Notes: generated by a model not told the origin, from the letters alone. A stretch of 64,000 nt of DNA from Rhodobacter sp. (GCA_022824145.1 JAJEAY010000194.1:98274-162273); one strand, 5' to 3'; shown: positions 8,061-16,807, counted from the stretch's first letter. A program made the numbers and translations.

Positions 8061-10238
8061 ATGCAACGAACGTATCCGCTCACACGGGAACTTGTACTGA
8101 TCGGTGGCGGGCATACCCACGCATTGGTCCTGCGCCGATGGGGCATGAGTCCGCTTCCCGGAGCAAGGCTGACGTTGATAAACCCGGGCCCTGAAGCTCC
8201 CTACACCGGCATGCTGCCCGGATTTGTCGCCGGTCATTATGATCGAAACGATCTAATGATTGACCTCGTCCGACTGGCCCGGTTTTCCGGAGCCCGGCTG
8301 GTACTTGGCGCCGTGGAGGCAATCGATCTAGCAAACCGGCGCATCCATGTCCCCGGCCGTCATCCAGTTCACTACGACATCGCATCGATAAATGTCGGCA
8401 TTGGCTCGGGTCTGCCCGACCTTCCGGGATTTGCGGAACATGCCATTCCGGCCAAACCTCTCGAACCTTTCGCTACTGCGTGGCTCAGATACCGCGCCAC
8501 GGTCCTGGACGGGAGCAGAGAGGCAAGGGTCGCGGTCATTGGAGGAGGCGTGGGCGGAGTTGAACTCAGCCTGGCAATTGCCCATGCGATCAACTCTGCA
8601 GGTCGGGTAGCCGAAATCACCGTAGTCGAAATGGCGAATGCCTTGCCCGGCTTGGGTGCAAGCGCACGCGCCGCAATTCTGGCGGACCTCGACCGTCACG
8701 GAATCCGTTTGATCCAAGGCGTAACGGTTTCGGCTGTTGGACCAGACGCGGTGAAGCTTTCGGACGGAACCGAGATTCAGGCACAGTTCACTGTCGGAGC
8801 CGCCGGAGCGCATCCGGAGAGCTGGCTTACCGGAACCGGACTTGACGTTACGAACGGTTTCATAACCGTCGATTCAACACTGCAGAGCTCTGATCCAAAT
8901 GTGTTTGCTGCAGGTGACTGCGCGCATTTGCCGGTTGCACGTCCCAAAGCCGGTGTTTTCGCGGTGCGCCAGGCACCGGTGCTCCACCACAATCTCCGCG
9001 CTGCGCTCTCAGGCGCCGCCAAGCGCAGATACCGCCCGCAACACGACTTCCTAAAACTCATCTCGCGCGGCGGAAAAAATGCCATCGCCGACAAATATGG
9101 CGGACGGCTTTCGGGCCGCTGGCTCTGGCATCTGAAAGACCGGATTGATCGCAGATTCATGAGAAAATTCCAGGATCTGCCAGCAATGGAGGTGCTGGAA
9201 ACTCCCGCCGAGCACGCAACGGGCCTTGATATTGTGCTCGGCGAAAAATCGCTTTGCGGCGGCTGCGGCGCAAAGGTCGGTGCACGAACGCTCGCGGATA
9301 CGCTGGCCACACTGCCGCGCCGAGGGCGTAATGACATCGAGACCGGACCCGGCGACGATGCGGCTGTCCTTCGCATCGGCGGGGTAAGGCAGGCGGTTAC
9401 GACCGACCATCTGCGCGCCTTTTCGGAAGATCCATGGATCTGTTCGCGTATCGCGGCTGTCCATTCCATGGGTGACATCTGGGCAATGGGGGCTAAGCCG
9501 CAGGCGGCGTTCGCCACCGTGATCCTGCCGCGTATGTCCGAGGGGCAGCAACGTGCCTGGCTTGCCGAGATAATGAATGCAGCATCAGAAACGTTCTCAG
9601 CCGCCGGAGCCGAAATCGCGGGTGGACATAGTTCGCTCGGGAACGAGCTTACAGTCGGATTCACGGTAACCGGACTGCTTGAGCGTCCCGCCATCACATT
9701 GGCCGGCGCCGAGCCGGGCGACACACTCATTCTGACCAAACCCATCGGATCGGGGACGATTCTCGCCGCCGAAATGGCTTTGGAGGGGCGCGGAGACTGG
9801 GTGGTCGGCATGCTGGCTGCGATGGAGCAGCCGCAAGGACAAGCGGCTGAGATCCTGTCCGACGCGCATGCCATGACCGACGTTACAGGATTTGGTCTTG
9901 CGGGACACCTGATGGAAATCTGCACGGCTTCCAACGTCGCGGCCTGCATTGACCTGTCCGCGATCCCTCTCCTTAAAGGCGCAACGGAACTGGCCGCTCG
10001 AGGAATCCGATCAACGCTACATTCCGAGAACCGGAAAGTCTCGAAATGCATGCGCCTCCCCGAAACCGATCTTGCCGAACTGCTCTTCGACCCGCAGACC
10101 GCAGGCGGACTGCTCGCAGCCGTATCGCCGGAATCGGCGCAGGACCGGCTTCGCGCTCTGCAGGATGCAGGTTATACAGCCTCGATGGTCGGCCAGATCA
10201 TCGAAGGCTCGCCTTACATCGAAGTCAATGATTCGTAG
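8061..10238 (+). CDS. selD: Selenide, water dikinase fused to an NADH dehydrogenase-like flavoprotein domain
   Basis: SelD makes selenophosphate from selenide and ATP, the selenium donor for tRNA and protein selenation. Residues 1 to about 385 are a pyridine nucleotide-disulphide/NDH-2-like module, with FAD motif LIGGGHTHALVLR, second nucleotide motif VAVIGGGVGGVEL and VFAAGDCA. Residues about 390-725 are SelD, with CGGCGAK (Cys399, Cys402, Lys405) as the catalytic loop, then GPGDDAAVL and DVTGFGLAGHL. The active residue is Cys, not Sec. The ATG at 8061 is preferred over GTG at 8058 because GGAG lies seven bases before it. The 3' end overlaps convergent selU by 25 bases. This fusion is known in proteobacteria; the flavoprotein part may reduce a selenium compound, which is inference. 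Confidence 0.93.
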   Translation: MQRTYPLTRELVLIGGGHTHALVLRRWGMSPLPGARLTLINPGPEAPYTGMLPGFVAGHYDRNDLMIDLVRLARFSGARLVLGAVEAIDLANRRIHVPGRHPVHYDIASINVGIGSGLPDLPGFAEHAIPAKPLEPFATAWLRYRATVLDGSREARVAVIGGGVGGVELSLAIAHAINSAGRVAEITVVEMANALPGLGASARAAILADLDRHGIRLIQGVTVSAVGPDAVKLSDGTEIQAQFTVGAAGAHPESWLTGTGLDVTNGFITVDSTLQSSDPNVFAAGDCAHLPVARPKAGVFAVRQAPVLHHNLRAALSGAAKRRYRPQHDFLKLISRGGKNAIADKYGGRLSGRWLWHLKDRIDRRFMRKFQDLPAMEVLETPAEHATGLDIVLGEKSLCGGCGAKVGARTLADTLATLPRRGRNDIETGPGDDAAVLRIGGVRQAVTTDHLRAFSEDPWICSRIAAVHSMGDIWAMGAKPQAAFATVILPRMSEGQQRAWLAEIMNAASETFSAAGAEIAGGHSSLGNELTVGFTVTGLLERPAITLAGAEPGDTLILTKPIGSGTILAAEMALEGRGDWVVGMLAAMEQPQGQAAEILSDAHAMTDVTGFGLAGHLMEICTASNVAACIDLSAIPLLKGATELAARGIRSTLHSENRKVSKCMRLPETDLAELLFDPQTAGGLLAAVSPESAQDRLRALQDAGYTASMVGQIIEGSPYIEVNDS

Positions 10239-11284
10239 CGCGACACCATTGCGGCGACGCGGTCTGCGGCTTGATCCAGATCCCCTTCGGTTAGATCATC
10301 GAGTTCGATTTTTCCGTATTGCACCGCTTCGCGGCAGGCCCGTGATTTTTCGTACCGAACGTCATAGTGCCGTTGCATCAGTTCACCAGCGAGGGTTTCG
10401 AATTCTCCGTTCCCAGCCATTTCCTGCCACGCCTTCACCTGAGCGTGACCATGGAACTTTGCGAATTTCACAAGTTTGCCTTGAAGAACGGCCCGGTCAC
10501 CGGTCAGATCGGAATATGCTTGGGAGAGATATCGGGTACGGGCATCAATCGGTGCTATGAGCCGGATCCGTTTTGCCGTGCGCATCGCATGCCAGAGCGA
10601 AGCGGGCAGCTGCAGATCGCCGACCCTGCTGGATTCCGCCTCGGCGACGACCGGGCGGCCGGGATCAAATCCAGCGATCGCTTTCGCCAGGGAGCTCTCG
10701 AATGCTTTCTGCGATGGCTGCGGTCCTCCGACCGCCCCCAACAGTGATCCGCGGTGAGCGGCCAGCCCTTCCAAATCCAATGTCTGCACGCCCCGCACCG
10801 CAAGCCTTCCAAGGATTTCGGTTTTCGCCGTGCCGGTATTCCCGTCGAGCAGAAGCAATCTGTGCGGCAACGGCGAATCGCGCAACATCTCGACCACAAG
10901 CCGGCGATAGCTGCGGTACCCTCCTTCAAGGGTTCCGGCGCGCCATCCGATCTGTGACAGAATCGACGCGAACGACCCTGAGCGCTGCCCACCTCTCCAG
11001 CAATAGACAAGCGGCCGCCAGCTTCCGTCCCTGTCACTGAGTGCACCTTCAATATGGCTGGCTGCGTTCCGCGCAACAAGGGCAGCACCGACCTTCCGCG
11101 CTTTGAACGGGGACTCCTGCGTATAGATCGTCCCAACCCGTGCACGTTCATCACTGGAGAGCACGGGTAGTGAAATGGCGCCTGGAACATGGTCTTCGGC
11201 GAATTCGGCTGGTGAGCGGACGTCAACAATGCTGTCAAACGGCGCATCGAACATCTCATTCAGGCTGGCGACTCTGAGCTTCAT
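10214..11284 (-). CDS. selU: tRNA 2-selenouridine synthase
   Basis: SelU (MnmH) replaces sulphur with selenium in 5-substituted 2-thiouridine at the wobble position of tRNAs for Lys, Glu and Gln, using selenophosphate. The N-terminal rhodanese domain has IVDVRSPAEFAEDH and the catalytic loop YCWRGGQRSGS (Cys95 from this start); the C-terminal half has a P-loop LLLDGNTGTAKTEIL. The usual GSGKT reads GTAKT here. ATG 11284 is chosen because family members begin MKL..L..L; TTG 11311 and ATG 11302 are alternatives. It converges on selD, so both genes of the tRNA selenation route are together and no selA or selB is seen. Confidence 0.92.
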   Translation of the reverse strand: MKLRVASLNEMFDAPFDSIVDVRSPAEFAEDHVPGAISLPVLSSDERARVGTIYTQESPFKARKVGAALVARNAASHIEGALSDRDGSWRPLVYCWRGGQRSGSFASILSQIGWRAGTLEGGYRSYRRLVVEMLRDSPLPHRLLLLDGNTGTAKTEILGRLAVRGVQTLDLEGLAAHRGSLLGAVGGPQPSQKAFESSLAKAIAGFDPGRPVVAEAESSRVGDLQLPASLWHAMRTAKRIRLIAPIDARTRYLSQAYSDLTGDRAVLQGKLVKFAKFHGHAQVKAWQEMAGNGEFETLAGELMQRHYDVRYEKSRACREAVQYGKIELDDLTEGDLDQAADRVAAMVSRYESLTSM

Positions 11285-11613
11285 GCAATCCGATGTATCC
11301 ATTTGCGCCAAGGTTCGCCAACCGACCGGCCTTTCGGCCCTGCCACACTGCCCTCAGCCTCCCTGCTACCGGATACCAGCCCTGTCCAATCCGAAGGGCA
11401 GCTCGAAACTCGCCTTACCCGGACCCTTTGTAGTATATGGATGATCATTGGGTACATTCCCGCAGTCCTTAACGGCGGCCTCCTGGACTGCAATTCCCCA
11501 CATCCTCATAGAAGCCCAGCCCGCTGGCAAACAGCGAGACTTGTGAAACAGCCCTTTGACCGGAACCTCTCGAATGCAGAAGCCAGCGGCTGCCCGCCGC
11601 TGCTGGTCATGCT
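11285..11613. other. Spacer between selU and hpaH
   Basis: No gene is recognisable. It should hold the selU promoter (minus strand): a good -10-like TATACT lies near 11437-11442, but no clear -35 accompanies it. It also holds the 3' end of the hpa operon, and no strong terminator hairpin with a T run was seen. Confidence 0.35.
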
Positions 11614-12417
11614 TCAGCCAAAGTCACAGGATACCTCACCGAACAAACCGAAATCCGCAATGATCCGGCTGCCCGGCGGCGCCTCGACCGGCCTTATGAA
11701 ACTTCCCGACAGCACGACCTGCCCGGCATCGATGCGCTGTCCATACTGGCCCAGCCGATTGGCGAGCCAGGCAACAGCCAGCGCCGGATCGTCCAGCACG
11801 CCCGCACCCAAGCCGGTTTCCTCGACTTCACCGTTCTTCCTTACGAGCGCTCCCGCCCAGCGAAGGTCAACCTCTCCTACGCTGTGGCGCACATCGCCGA
11901 GCACAATCCCCGCATTTGCGGCGTTGTCGGCGATGGTGTCGAACACCGTGCGGGCCTGGCCCGATGCCGGGTCACGCCGGAGAATTCTTGTGTCAAGAAT
12001 TTCCAGTGCCGCCACGACATGCTCCGTCGCACGCACGACATCCTCTCGCGTTACACCCGGTCCGGATAAGATATCGTTGGTCACGAATGCGATTTCGGCT
12101 TCGATTCGGGGTTCGATGAACCGTCCTTCAGGAACGGTTGCGGCGTTTTCGAAAAGCATGTCGTCAAACAGGATTCCACTGTCCGGTATGTCGATGCCGA
12201 GCGCATCGCGCATGGCCTTGCTGGTCAGCCCGATCTTCCAGCCAATCACAGACGCTCCGGCCGCCCGCTTGCGGTCACAGAGATCCGCCTGAATGGCGTA
12301 GGCGTCATCCATGGCCAACGAAGGGTATTCGAGTGAGAGCAGCCCGATCTGCCGACCGGATCGTTCCGCCTCGAAGAGCGCCTCACCGGCAGCTGCTACC
12401 TCGTCGTGGCTCAGCAT
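11614..12417 (-). CDS. hpaH: 2-oxo-hept-4-ene-1,7-dioate hydratase
   Basis: HpaH hydrates 2-oxo-hept-4-ene-1,7-dioate to the 4-hydroxy product late in homoprotocatechuate meta-cleavage. The 267-residue length and the sequences ASVIGWKIGLTSKAM, DSGILFDDML and EPRIEAEIAFV fit the HpaH/MhpD branch of the FAH fold; EPRIEAEIAF supplies the metal-binding acidic residues. It is the last gene of the minus-strand operon and overlaps the 3' end of the preceding decarboxylase/isomerase gene by seven bases. The following aldolase (hpaI) is not present in the window. Confidence 0.92.
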   Translation of the reverse strand: MLSHDEVAAAGEALFEAERSGRQIGLLSLEYPSLAMDDAYAIQADLCDRKRAAGASVIGWKIGLTSKAMRDALGIDIPDSGILFDDMLFENAATVPEGRFIEPRIEAEIAFVTNDILSGPGVTREDVVRATEHVVAALEILDTRILRRDPASGQARTVFDTIADNAANAGIVLGDVRHSVGEVDLRWAGALVRKNGEVEETGLGAGVLDDPALAVAWLANRLGQYGQRIDAGQVVLSGSFIRPVEAPPGSRIIADFGLFGEVSCDFG

Positions 12418-13289
12418 TCGTCCACGACCCCGTTCCTCAGCACACCTATGCCCTCCGCGTCCACTTCGATCACATCGCCGGGTCGAAGGAAAACCGGTGG
12501 CTCCAGCCGGGCGCCTGCCCCTGTAGGCGTGCCAGTGACGATGATATCCCCCGGCACGAGGGTCGTGAACGTTGAGATGTATTCGATCTGCTGCCGGATC
12601 GGAAACACCATACGGCCCGTCCGGTCATCCTGCCTGACTTCCCCGTTCACACGGGTCGTGAGGCGGATGTCCTCAACTTGGTACGGATCCTCAAACGGAA
12701 CGAGCCAAGGCCCGATCGATCCCGAGCCTTCCCAGTTCTTGCCCTGTGTGACATTGAATTTCGCATGCCTGACCCAGTCGCGAATCGTGCCCTCGTTGCA
12801 AAGCGTAAGCGCCGCGATATGGCCAAAGGCGTCTTCGCGGGAGATCCGGCGCCCGGCCTTGCCGATGACGACGGCAACTTCGCCTTCATAGTCGAGCCGT
12901 TCCGATTCCGGCGGGCGAACCAAGGGACTTCCGTGGCCGACAAATGACCGCGCGAATCGAGGAAACAGCGACATGAACTTTGGCGCGTCCGTTCCATCCC
13001 TATATTCGGCGTTACGATCCGGGTAATTCACGCCAACACAGATGATTTTCTCCGGTGACGGGATCGGTATTTCGTAATCCCACTCCAAATGGGTCGCTGC
13101 CCGTCCCGCCGAAGCCAGAGCCAATTGCGGCAGCCCCCGGTCGGCGATCACTTCACGCAGGCTTGGCCATTGCGGAAACTCCGGCGACAGCGCAATGAAC
13201 CCGGTCTGTTCAACCACGCCGTAAAGCTGCTCTCCCCCGGCACGAACCGTTGCGAATCTCATAGCGCCATTTGCTTCTCTTGGTGCCAT
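12411..13289 (-). CDS. hpaG: FAH-family 5-carboxymethyl-2-oxohex-3-ene-1,7-dioate decarboxylase / isomerase
   Basis: A fumarylacetoacetate-hydrolase fold enzyme of 292 residues. Core motifs are IICVGVNYPDRNAEY, RLDYEGEVAVVIGK (metal ligands in the E-x-E pattern), GKNWEGSGSIGPWLV and IIVTGTPTGAGA. In E. coli, HpaG has two such domains, giving decarboxylase and isomerase; here there is one, so a single domain may do both or the second lies elsewhere. ATG 13289 is supported by GAAGGA seven bases upstream; an internal ATG at 13262 lacks one. It sits between hpaD and hpaH, which fixes the pathway role better than sequence alone. Confidence 0.88.
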   Translation of the reverse strand: MAPREANGAMRFATVRAGGEQLYGVVEQTGFIALSPEFPQWPSLREVIADRGLPQLALASAGRAATHLEWDYEIPIPSPEKIICVGVNYPDRNAEYRDGTDAPKFMSLFPRFARSFVGHGSPLVRPPESERLDYEGEVAVVIGKAGRRISREDAFGHIAALTLCNEGTIRDWVRHAKFNVTQGKNWEGSGSIGPWLVPFEDPYQVEDIRLTTRVNGEVRQDDRTGRMVFPIRQQIEYISTFTTLVPGDIIVTGTPTGAGARLEPPVFLRPGDVIEVDAEGIGVLRNGVVDEC

Positions 13290-13319
13290 AACCAGTCCTT
13301 CCCTCGAATCTGGTGACCG

Positions 13320-14300
13320 TCAGGGCGCGATGATGGGCTGCGCCTTCAGCGCAGGCTGGTTCAGCGACGCCCCGGCAAAGAGACTACCTTCCTCAAACCA
13401 GGACTTTGGCGCCGGCGCTCCCCACAGCGTCTGGCGCTGCGGATCCTTCAGATCCCACCTTATCGGCTCGTGGTCGGGATCAACCGTCTGGTAATCGGAA
13501 CAGTATATCTCGATCCGGTTCAGATCGGGATCACGCACATATAGAAAAAATGCGTTTGAGATTCCGTGCCGTCCGGGACCGCGCTCAATGGCATTCAGCC
13601 AACCGGTGGTGGACATTACATCCAATAGATCAATGATGTTCAGCGCATTCGCTGTCCAGAACGCCGAGTGGTGCAGCCTTGGACCTATGCCGTTGGTGAA
13701 CGCGACGTCATGGACCCCTCCTTTCCGGTGCATCCAGACCGCCCAGCACTTTCCGGTTTCCGAATCCTCTGTGTATTCGGTCGTTCGGAATCCCATCCGG
13801 TTGTAGAACGCCACCTGTTCGTCAACATGGGGGGAATAAAGGTTGAAGTGGTCGATTCGAAGCGCCCTGACCCCGCGATAGAGCCCGTATTTCTGATGGA
13901 TTGGCTCCAGCCGGTCCATTCTGACATAGAATTCAATCGGAACGCCCCACGGGTCATGAGTTCGCAGAACCCGCCCCATGAAGGGCCGCTCGACCCATTC
14001 AACCGGCAGCCCCTCTTCCGCGAACCAGGCCGCCGCTTTGTCCAGATCGGGTTCATCGAACAGTTTGTATCCCAAAACCCCTACTTCCGCCCGATCCGCC
14101 TGCACCAAAGCCACGCAATGGTGCCCCCGCTCCTCCATCGCGCGCAGATAAAGAGCACCCGGCTCCTCGTAAGTCACCTGAAGACCCAGCAGATCCACAT
14201 AGAATTCCCGCGACCGTGCCAAGTCGGTCACGCGGTATTCCACGTGGGAGAGCCGGACGATGTTGAATGGCGGGTATAGAACCGGGGCTGGAACGGGAAT
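13320..14300 (-). CDS. hpaD: 3,4-dihydroxyphenylacetate 2,3-dioxygenase (VOC-type extradiol), apparent ATT start
   Basis: Ring-cleaving Fe(II) or Mn(II) dioxygenase that opens homoprotocatechuate. It has two vicinal oxygen chelate repeats; likely metal ligands are His in LRIDHFNLYSP, His in LHHSAFW and Glu in NRIEIYCSDY. This is the type I extradiol family of Brevibacterium and Arthrobacter, not the LigB-like HpaD of E. coli. The first ordinary start is GTG 14243, but the frame before it encodes PVPAPVLYPPFNIVRLSHVE, a conserved family N-terminus. No ATG, GTG or TTG occurs between the upstream stop (14328-14330) and that point. ATT 14300 or ATC 14303 follow AAGGAG at good spacing, so an unusual start is likely. 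Confidence 0.88.
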   Translation of the reverse strand: MPVPAPVLYPPFNIVRLSHVEYRVTDLARSREFYVDLLGLQVTYEEPGALYLRAMEERGHHCVALVQADRAEVGVLGYKLFDEPDLDKAAAWFAEEGLPVEWVERPFMGRVLRTHDPWGVPIEFYVRMDRLEPIHQKYGLYRGVRALRIDHFNLYSPHVDEQVAFYNRMGFRTTEYTEDSETGKCWAVWMHRKGGVHDVAFTNGIGPRLHHSAFWTANALNIIDLLDVMSTTGWLNAIERGPGRHGISNAFFLYVRDPDLNRIEIYCSDYQTVDPDHEPIRWDLKDPQRQTLWGAPAPKSWFEEGSLFAGASLNQPALKAQPIIAP

Positions 14301-14327
14301 GATCTTGCTCCTTTTTTCACTCGTCTC

Positions 14328-15845
14328 TCAGTGTGGCTTGCCTAGCTGCGGAATGTGATGCTTGCCGAGCGCAAAGCCAATGTGCTTCTGTTCCATGTAG
14401 AATTCGAAGGACCAGTCGCCGCCATCACGTCCGATTCCGCTCGCCTTGACTCCGCCGAACGGTGTTGGAAGGTGACGCACGTTCTCCGAATTCACCCAGA
14501 TCATGCCCGCTTCCAGCCTGTCCGTGAAGCGCAGTGCCCGGGTGAGGTCGTTGGTCCAGACATAACCCGCAAGACCGAAGGCAACGCCGTTTGCGATTTC
14601 GAGGGCCTCTTCCTCTGTGTCGAACGGAATCACAGTCAGTACCGGGCCGAATATCTCTTCCTGGGCAATCCGCATATCAGCTCTTGCACCAGTGAAGAGG
14701 GTCGGCCTTACGTAGCAGCCCTGCTCCCCAATCCGCTCACCGCCCGCAGCGATCGTGGCGCCCTCCTGAAGCGCTACGTCAAAGTATGAGGTCACTTTCC
14801 TGAGATGATCCCAGTGAATGAGCGGACCGACCTCCGTGGCTGGGTCCAGAGGATGGCCGATCCGGATGGCATTCACCCGTTCCACCAGCCGAGCTGTGAA
14901 TTCCTCTGCGATTCCTGACTGGACCAGAAGGCGGGACGAAGAGGTGCAGCGTTCCCCGTTGAGGGAGTAGATCATGAAGACCGCCGCGTCCAACGCCCGA
15001 TCAAGATCGGCGTCCTCAAAAACCACCACTGGATTCTTGCCGCCAAGCTCAAAGTGCACGCGCTTCAGGGTATCCGCACCTTGACGCATGATTGCGCTTC
15101 CGGTCCTCGATTCACCTACAAACGCGATCGCCTTTATGTCCGAATGCTCAGTCAGGGCACGTCCCGCGTCCTCGCCGTATCCGTTCACGACGTTCCATAC
15201 TCCAGGCGGAAGTCCCGCCTCATGCGCTATGTCCGCGAGAATTCGCGCCGTTACCGGCGAAAGCTCCGCAGGTTTGTGTACCACAGTACAGCCTGCGGCC
15301 AATGCAGGCGCGATTTTCCACGTCGACAGCATGAACGGCGTGTTCCACGGCGTGATGATCCCCACAGGTCCGATCGGCACTCTTGTGGTGATGTTCATGA
15401 GAGTCCAGGACGGGAGCATCTGCCCATCCCTGGCTGCGGGTGCCCTGTCCGCGAAGAACCGGAAATTCTCCGCCCCCCGCAGCGCAGCCTTTGACATGAA
15501 CCGGATCGCCTGTCCGGTGTCCCAGCTTTCGCAAAGCGCGATCTCCTCGGCGCGCTCTTCGATCCGGTCGGCGATTCGATGCAGAAGACTCCTGCGCTCC
15601 GCGTTAGGAAGGTCGCGCCATGCCGGAAACGCCTCCTTTGCGGCCTTGGCGGCCGCATCGATGTCTTCCGCACCGCCTTTCGCAACCTCGCAGATCACGC
15701 TGCCATCAACCGGGCTGACAGACTGGAAAACCGCGCCGGACGCGGCCTCTGAAGACTTGCCTCCGATCAGATTGAGCACTCCATCAGTCCTAACGGACCC
15801 CAGATAGGCGTCAAGCCTGCCCAGACTGTCCTGCAGGCTAGTCAT
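14328..15845 (-). CDS. hpaE: 5-carboxymethyl-2-hydroxymuconate semialdehyde dehydrogenase
   Basis: NAD-dependent aldehyde dehydrogenase (505 residues) that oxidises the ring-cleavage product of HpaD. Family hallmarks are visible: ITPWNTPFML, the coenzyme loop AFVGESRTGSAIM, the general base region FELGGKNPVVVFEDAD, and the catalytic Cys in LNGERCTSSSRLL. The C-terminal PFGGVKASGIGRDGG is typical of HpaE. AAAGGAG lies seven bases before the ATG at 15845. The 3' end abuts hpaD, whose ribosome-binding site lies just after this stop, and the 5' end overlaps hpaF by eight bases. Confidence 0.95.
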   Translation of the reverse strand: MTSLQDSLGRLDAYLGSVRTDGVLNLIGGKSSEAASGAVFQSVSPVDGSVICEVAKGGAEDIDAAAKAAKEAFPAWRDLPNAERRSLLHRIADRIEERAEEIALCESWDTGQAIRFMSKAALRGAENFRFFADRAPAARDGQMLPSWTLMNITTRVPIGPVGIITPWNTPFMLSTWKIAPALAAGCTVVHKPAELSPVTARILADIAHEAGLPPGVWNVVNGYGEDAGRALTEHSDIKAIAFVGESRTGSAIMRQGADTLKRVHFELGGKNPVVVFEDADLDRALDAAVFMIYSLNGERCTSSSRLLVQSGIAEEFTARLVERVNAIRIGHPLDPATEVGPLIHWDHLRKVTSYFDVALQEGATIAAGGERIGEQGCYVRPTLFTGARADMRIAQEEIFGPVLTVIPFDTEEEALEIANGVAFGLAGYVWTNDLTRALRFTDRLEAGMIWVNSENVRHLPTPFGGVKASGIGRDGGDWSFEFYMEQKHIGFALGKHHIPQLGKPH

Positions 15846-16236
15846 TGACGGACTCCTTTTCGATCCAGCTTCGAACCGTGTTGATCTTCGGGGCCAGCCT
15901 AGCGTCGATTTCCCGCACTTCCAGCGAAACCATTACCGGCCGCATCGAAATGACCTCAGCCAAGTGCGCCTTTGCAGCGTCGAACAATTCGGTCGCGGCC
16001 TGCTCCTTCACTTCCTGTGACCGCCCCTCGCGCAGCCGCACCGAGATGTCGATATATCCATGGGCTGGATCACCGTCCGCGATCGAGACATGGTCTGCCC
16101 TAAACGCCCGGACACGGACTCCCGCCTCCGGAAACGCTTCAAGACTGGCCGCACGGACGCGGAGCGCTTCGCAAAGCCCGTGGATGTCTGCCACATCTTC
16201 CAGGTTGGCGGAGTAATCAATGGCAAGATGCGGCAC
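15838..16236 (-). CDS. hpaF: 5-carboxymethyl-2-hydroxymuconate delta-isomerase
   Basis: HpaF is a small tautomerase-fold isomerase of homoprotocatechuate breakdown. The 132 residues begin (M)PHLAIDYSANL, where the Pro after the initiator is the expected catalytic base of the family (as in CHMI), and continue with HVSIADGDPAHGYIDISVRLREGRS. The start is GTG at 16236 with a strong ribosome-binding site (AAAGGAGAGG). It is the first gene of the hpa operon, 17 bases from a perfect palindrome that probably is the HpaR operator. Confidence 0.93.
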   Translation of the reverse strand: MPHLAIDYSANLEDVADIHGLCEALRVRAASLEAFPEAGVRVRAFRADHVSIADGDPAHGYIDISVRLREGRSQEVKEQAATELFDAAKAHLAEVISMRPVMVSLEVREIDARLAPKINTVRSWIEKESVND

Positions 16237-16252
16237 GGTTCCTCTCCTTTAC

Positions 16253-16264
16253 TTAACATGTTAA
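16253..16264. promoter_or_regulatory. Palindromic operator TTAACATGTTAA, probable HpaR site
   Basis: A perfect 12-base palindrome lies in the 106-base region between divergent hpaF and hpaR, 16 bases before the hpaF start. It overlaps the proposed hpaF -10 element, as expected for a MarR-family repressor site released by the pathway substrate. Binding is inferred from position and symmetry only. Confidence 0.7.
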
Positions 16265-16285
16265 TCAACTTGCACCCGGAGTCAA
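16258..16285 (-). promoter_or_regulatory. Candidate promoter of the hpaFEDGH operon
   Basis: On the minus strand TTGACT (16280-16285) is followed after 16 bases by TAACAT (16258-16263), a partial match to a sigma-70 promoter. The -10 lies inside the palindrome, so bound HpaR would block RNA polymerase. Confidence 0.45.
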
Positions 16286-16342
16286 CGTCCCGAGTTGCGA
16301 AGCCTGCTTGCCAGCGCGCGGCGCATCGGCAAAGTTGTGCGC

Positions 16343-16807
16343 ATGAAACAATGCGATGCTCTCGCGGTAAACGACCGCGTATCGGACATTAGAGCGACCT
16401 CCCGGTCGCTGCCCATCGCGCTGCTGCGCGCGAGGGAGCGCGTTATGGGGCCGATCCGGGCAATGCTTGCGGATGCTGGAGTGACAGAGCAGCAATGGCG
16501 CGTGCTGCGCGTTCTGGATGAACATGGGGCGTCCGATGCCACCAGAATCGCGAAATCCGCCTGCCTGTTGATGCCGAGCCTGACAAGAATCATCCATTCC
16601 CTTGAGGCAAAGGGCTACTGCTGCCGCTGCACGGATTGCGGCGACCGGCGGCGGGCCATGATCGAGATAACAGAGGCGGGCCGAGCTGTGATCGAGTGCA
16701 ACATTCCAGAGAGCAACCGCATATTCGCACAGCTTGAGGCCGAATACGGCGAAGACAGGATCGAGAAACTTCTGGACATGCTGAACGACCTGAGTGACCA
16801 GGCATAA
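16343..16807 (+). CDS. hpaR: MarR-family repressor of homoprotocatechuate degradation
   Basis: A winged-helix regulator of 154 residues. The typical HpaR/HpcR pattern is present: SLPIALLRARERVMGPIRAML, VTEQQWRVLRVLDEHG, then ATRIAKSACLLMPSLTRIIHSLEAKGY as the helix-turn-helix, and DRRRAMIEITEAG as the wing. The ATG at 16343 is used; an in-frame start at 16295 would add 16 residues into the promoter. It is divergent from hpaF across the palindromic operator, so it probably represses the operon and itself. Confidence 0.93.
   Translation: MKQCDALAVNDRVSDIRATSRSLPIALLRARERVMGPIRAMLADAGVTEQQWRVLRVLDEHGASDATRIAKSACLLMPSLTRIIHSLEAKGYCCRCTDCGDRRRAMIEITEAGRAVIECNIPESNRIFAQLEAEYGEDRIEKLLDMLNDLSDQA

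Noticed and set aside
8777-10051. Long minus-strand ORF of 424 codons
   Set aside because: It is antisense to selD, Ser/Ala/Arg-rich and shows no domain; a shadow of codon bias.
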